From positions 1,860,001 through 1,924,000 of the forward strand of contig NZ_CP117435.1 of assembly GCF_030687495.1 (NCBI RefSeq): a DNA stretch of 64,000 bases. The letters are read 5' to 3'. Position 1 is the stretch's first letter, and every line of letters starts with the position of its first letter. This DNA comes from Pseudomonas sp. FP453. GTDB taxonomy: Bacteria; Pseudomonadota; Gammaproteobacteria; Pseudomonadales; Pseudomonadaceae. The position numbers and the translations under genes are program-made. A model generated the notes under the pieces. The model was not told where the DNA came from. It made no database searches and saw only the letters and a program-made list of their open reading frames with translations. This document shows positions 62,830 through 64,000 of the stretch, one piece after another.

Positions 62830-63086
62830 GATCCCATTCCATGCAAGTACAAATAAAGCGGGCACATTAGCTCAGATGGTGTGTCGTGAGCATGAAGCTC
62901 AGTGGTGCTGGACACAAAACAAGAAACTTCCTACAGTAAAAAAGGCTGTTGCTTACGATTTGTCAGGACTTAATGCTTGGGTATGTCAGTCTGTTGGGCG
63001 TTGTGTGGAGACAATGGCGTGGATAGCGAGCCGAGGTTGGTTCTGTACTGTGCTTTTCGTATTGCGTGATGTTTAACGTCCTACGG
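62830..63086. promoter_or_regulatory. promoter region of the BvgAS-like operon
   Basis: This 257-base gap is more AT-rich than its surroundings and holds no gene. TTCCTAC occurs at 62938-62944 and a related TCCTAC at 63079-63084. A matching GTAGGAA (63523-63529) lies in front of the receiver-only gene. These resemble half sites bound by BvgA/EvgA-type regulators; this is inference. Confidence 0.4.
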
Positions 63087-63482
63087 CTAAAAGTCAGAAG
63101 TTTGATTGATTAGTACGGTAAGTTCATCCCGATTCAATGGCTTGGGTAAGTAACCCAATATAGGCAGGCCGCGTTGCAGTGCCTGGGCATAGAGCTTCGA
63201 AAGTTCCAGCATGGACAGGCCGCTGAGCAGAATGGCTGCGGTAATGAAGCCCCGACGGCTGGCTATTTCGACCAGTTCCAGCCCGGGCAGGTCCGGCAGG
63301 CACTGGTCGCACAGCATGAGGTCGAAAGGCGTCCGGGCCCGGGTCATCTGGCGAATCGCCTGTTCGGCATTTTCCGCCAGCGTCAATTGCTCGAAGCCGA
63401 AGCTCTTGAGCAGGCATTGGGTTGCCAGGAGCTGAAAGGGATGATCCTCCACCAGCAGAATACGCAGGCAATGTTGGGGCAT
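63087..63482 (-). CDS. single-domain response regulator
   Basis: The 131-residue protein is a receiver domain alone: RILLVEDHPFQLLATQCLLKSFG (acidic residues), phospho-acceptor Asp in LMLCDQCLPDLPG, and Lys in GYLPKPLNRDEL. There is no output domain. It lies downstream of nothing but upstream (in transcription order) of the BvgA-like gene on the same strand, 257 bases away, so it may tune that phosphorelay. ATG 63482 (MPQHCLRILLVED) is used; GTG 63494 is an alternative; neither has a strong ribosome site. Confidence 0.75.
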   Translation of the reverse strand: MPQHCLRILLVEDHPFQLLATQCLLKSFGFEQLTLAENAEQAIRQMTRARTPFDLMLCDQCLPDLPGLELVEIASRRGFITAAILLSGLSMLELSKLYAQALQRGLPILGYLPKPLNRDELTVLINQTSDF

Positions 63483-63656
63483 AAAAGGGCACACACTGAG
63501 TCAAGCGTCGATAGGGCTGAGCGTAGGAATTGCTCTCGAGGTCGGCCGGAAGCGCGCGTGATTATTCTTTGAGTGGTTGTGCGAATTCGATCAGGCCGCT
63601 CTGTTCCCATCGTAGGGCGATTCTTTTCAGGGAACAGGCTGCTTGATTGCCGACGT

Positions 63657-64000
63657 TTATTGAGGACTGGAACGCCCGGTCATCTCCCGCGCCATTTCGG
63701 TGGCGTAGCTGTCGGTCATGCCGGCGATGAAATCGATCATGCGCAGGAACGAGGCGTGCAACGGCCAGGCCGGGTTCGGTGCGCTGTTGCCGAGCAAGTC
63801 GAGAATGCGCCGGTTCTTGAACGACGGCGTACGGCCGCCATGCTGTTCCAGCGCGGCACCGCAAAAGGCGTTAAGGAGGATTTCCAGGGTGGTGTAGGCG
63901 CCGATTTCATGCAGGGTCTTGCGCTTGTCCTGGAAGATTTTCTTGCGCGCCATGTCCTTGGCATCCAGCACACAGCGTTGGGCCGGGCCGTGCATGTGTT
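63657..64000 (-). CDS. deoxyguanosinetriphosphate triphosphohydrolase-like protein, C-terminal part
   Basis: The frame is open to the window edge, so only the last 114 codons are present and the start lies outside. The sequence [41 protein letters not shown], followed by [10 protein letters not shown] and [23 protein letters not shown], is the C-terminal helical part of the dGTPase (HD superfamily) proteins, which hydrolyse dNTPs to nucleoside and triphosphate. The catalytic HD motif is not in view. Confidence 0.82.
   Translation of the reverse strand, partial: HMHGPAQRCVLDAKDMARKKIFQDKRKTLHEIGAYTTLEILLNAFCGAALEQHGGRTPSFKNRRILDLLGNSAPNPAWPLHASFLRMIDFIAGMTDSYATEMAREMTGRSSPQ

Overview
The window reads as ordinary chromosome of a fluorescent Pseudomonas, most likely the P. 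fluorescens group. Supporting signs are high GC, an OprI lipoprotein, an EarP/EF-P pair with Arg32, OspR/SagS and Ohr/OhrR loci, both DAHP synthase classes, and many short REP palindromes typical of that group. No tRNA, rRNA, prophage or CRISPR array was seen. The order greB - ybbPA/tesA - L,D-transpeptidase - oprI - earP - efp - ohr - ohrR - LysR/TauE - AroG-II - deaD - htpX - alaA - msrB - gpx - ospR - sagS recalls a conserved Pseudomonas block (PA2859 to PA2824 in P. aeruginosa, from memory). A cysB-centred block appears inserted in it.

Layout. 1-8.1 kb: kdpFABC and kdpDE, a high-affinity K+ pump and its two-component control, with a candidate KdpE box upstream. 8.2-17.6 kb: patatin-like protein, a small lipoprotein with a premature stop, CHAD protein, thioesterase, Mpo1-like membrane protein, a 292-bp structured repeat with terminal inverted repeats, a chemoreceptor, TatD nuclease, an MltF-like transglycosylase, DoxX and a small orphan protein with a long leader. 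17.6-22.4 kb: an accessory cassette of lower-GC character, with a GldA/F/G-type ABC exporter and a divergent coiled-coil protein of unknown function. 22.4-29 kb: greB, a YbbAP-type ABC system divergent from tesA, an L,D-transpeptidase convergent with oprI. 29-38 kb: class I DAHP synthase, PilZ, thioredoxin-like, PanE-like, 5'-nucleotidase, Usp, cysB, a Gre-like factor, earP and efp.

38-58.5 kb: peroxide and thiol-redox genes are unusually dense here (ohr/ohrR, msrB, gpx/ospR, fRMsr), mixed with LysR regulators, TauE exporter, AlkX-type glycosylase, class II DAHP synthase, deaD, DOPA dioxygenase-like, tpm, htpX, alaA, the SagS-like hybrid kinase and a DUF815 ATPase. 58.5-63.5 kb: a BvgAS/EvgAS-like phosphorelay with a separate receiver-only protein. 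The window ends inside a dGTPase-like gene.

The least explained parts are the accessory ABC cassette with its degenerate ATPase switch residue, the coiled-coil protein beside it, the 292-bp structured element, and the hybrid REP pairs. No clearly new defence or biosynthetic system was recognised.
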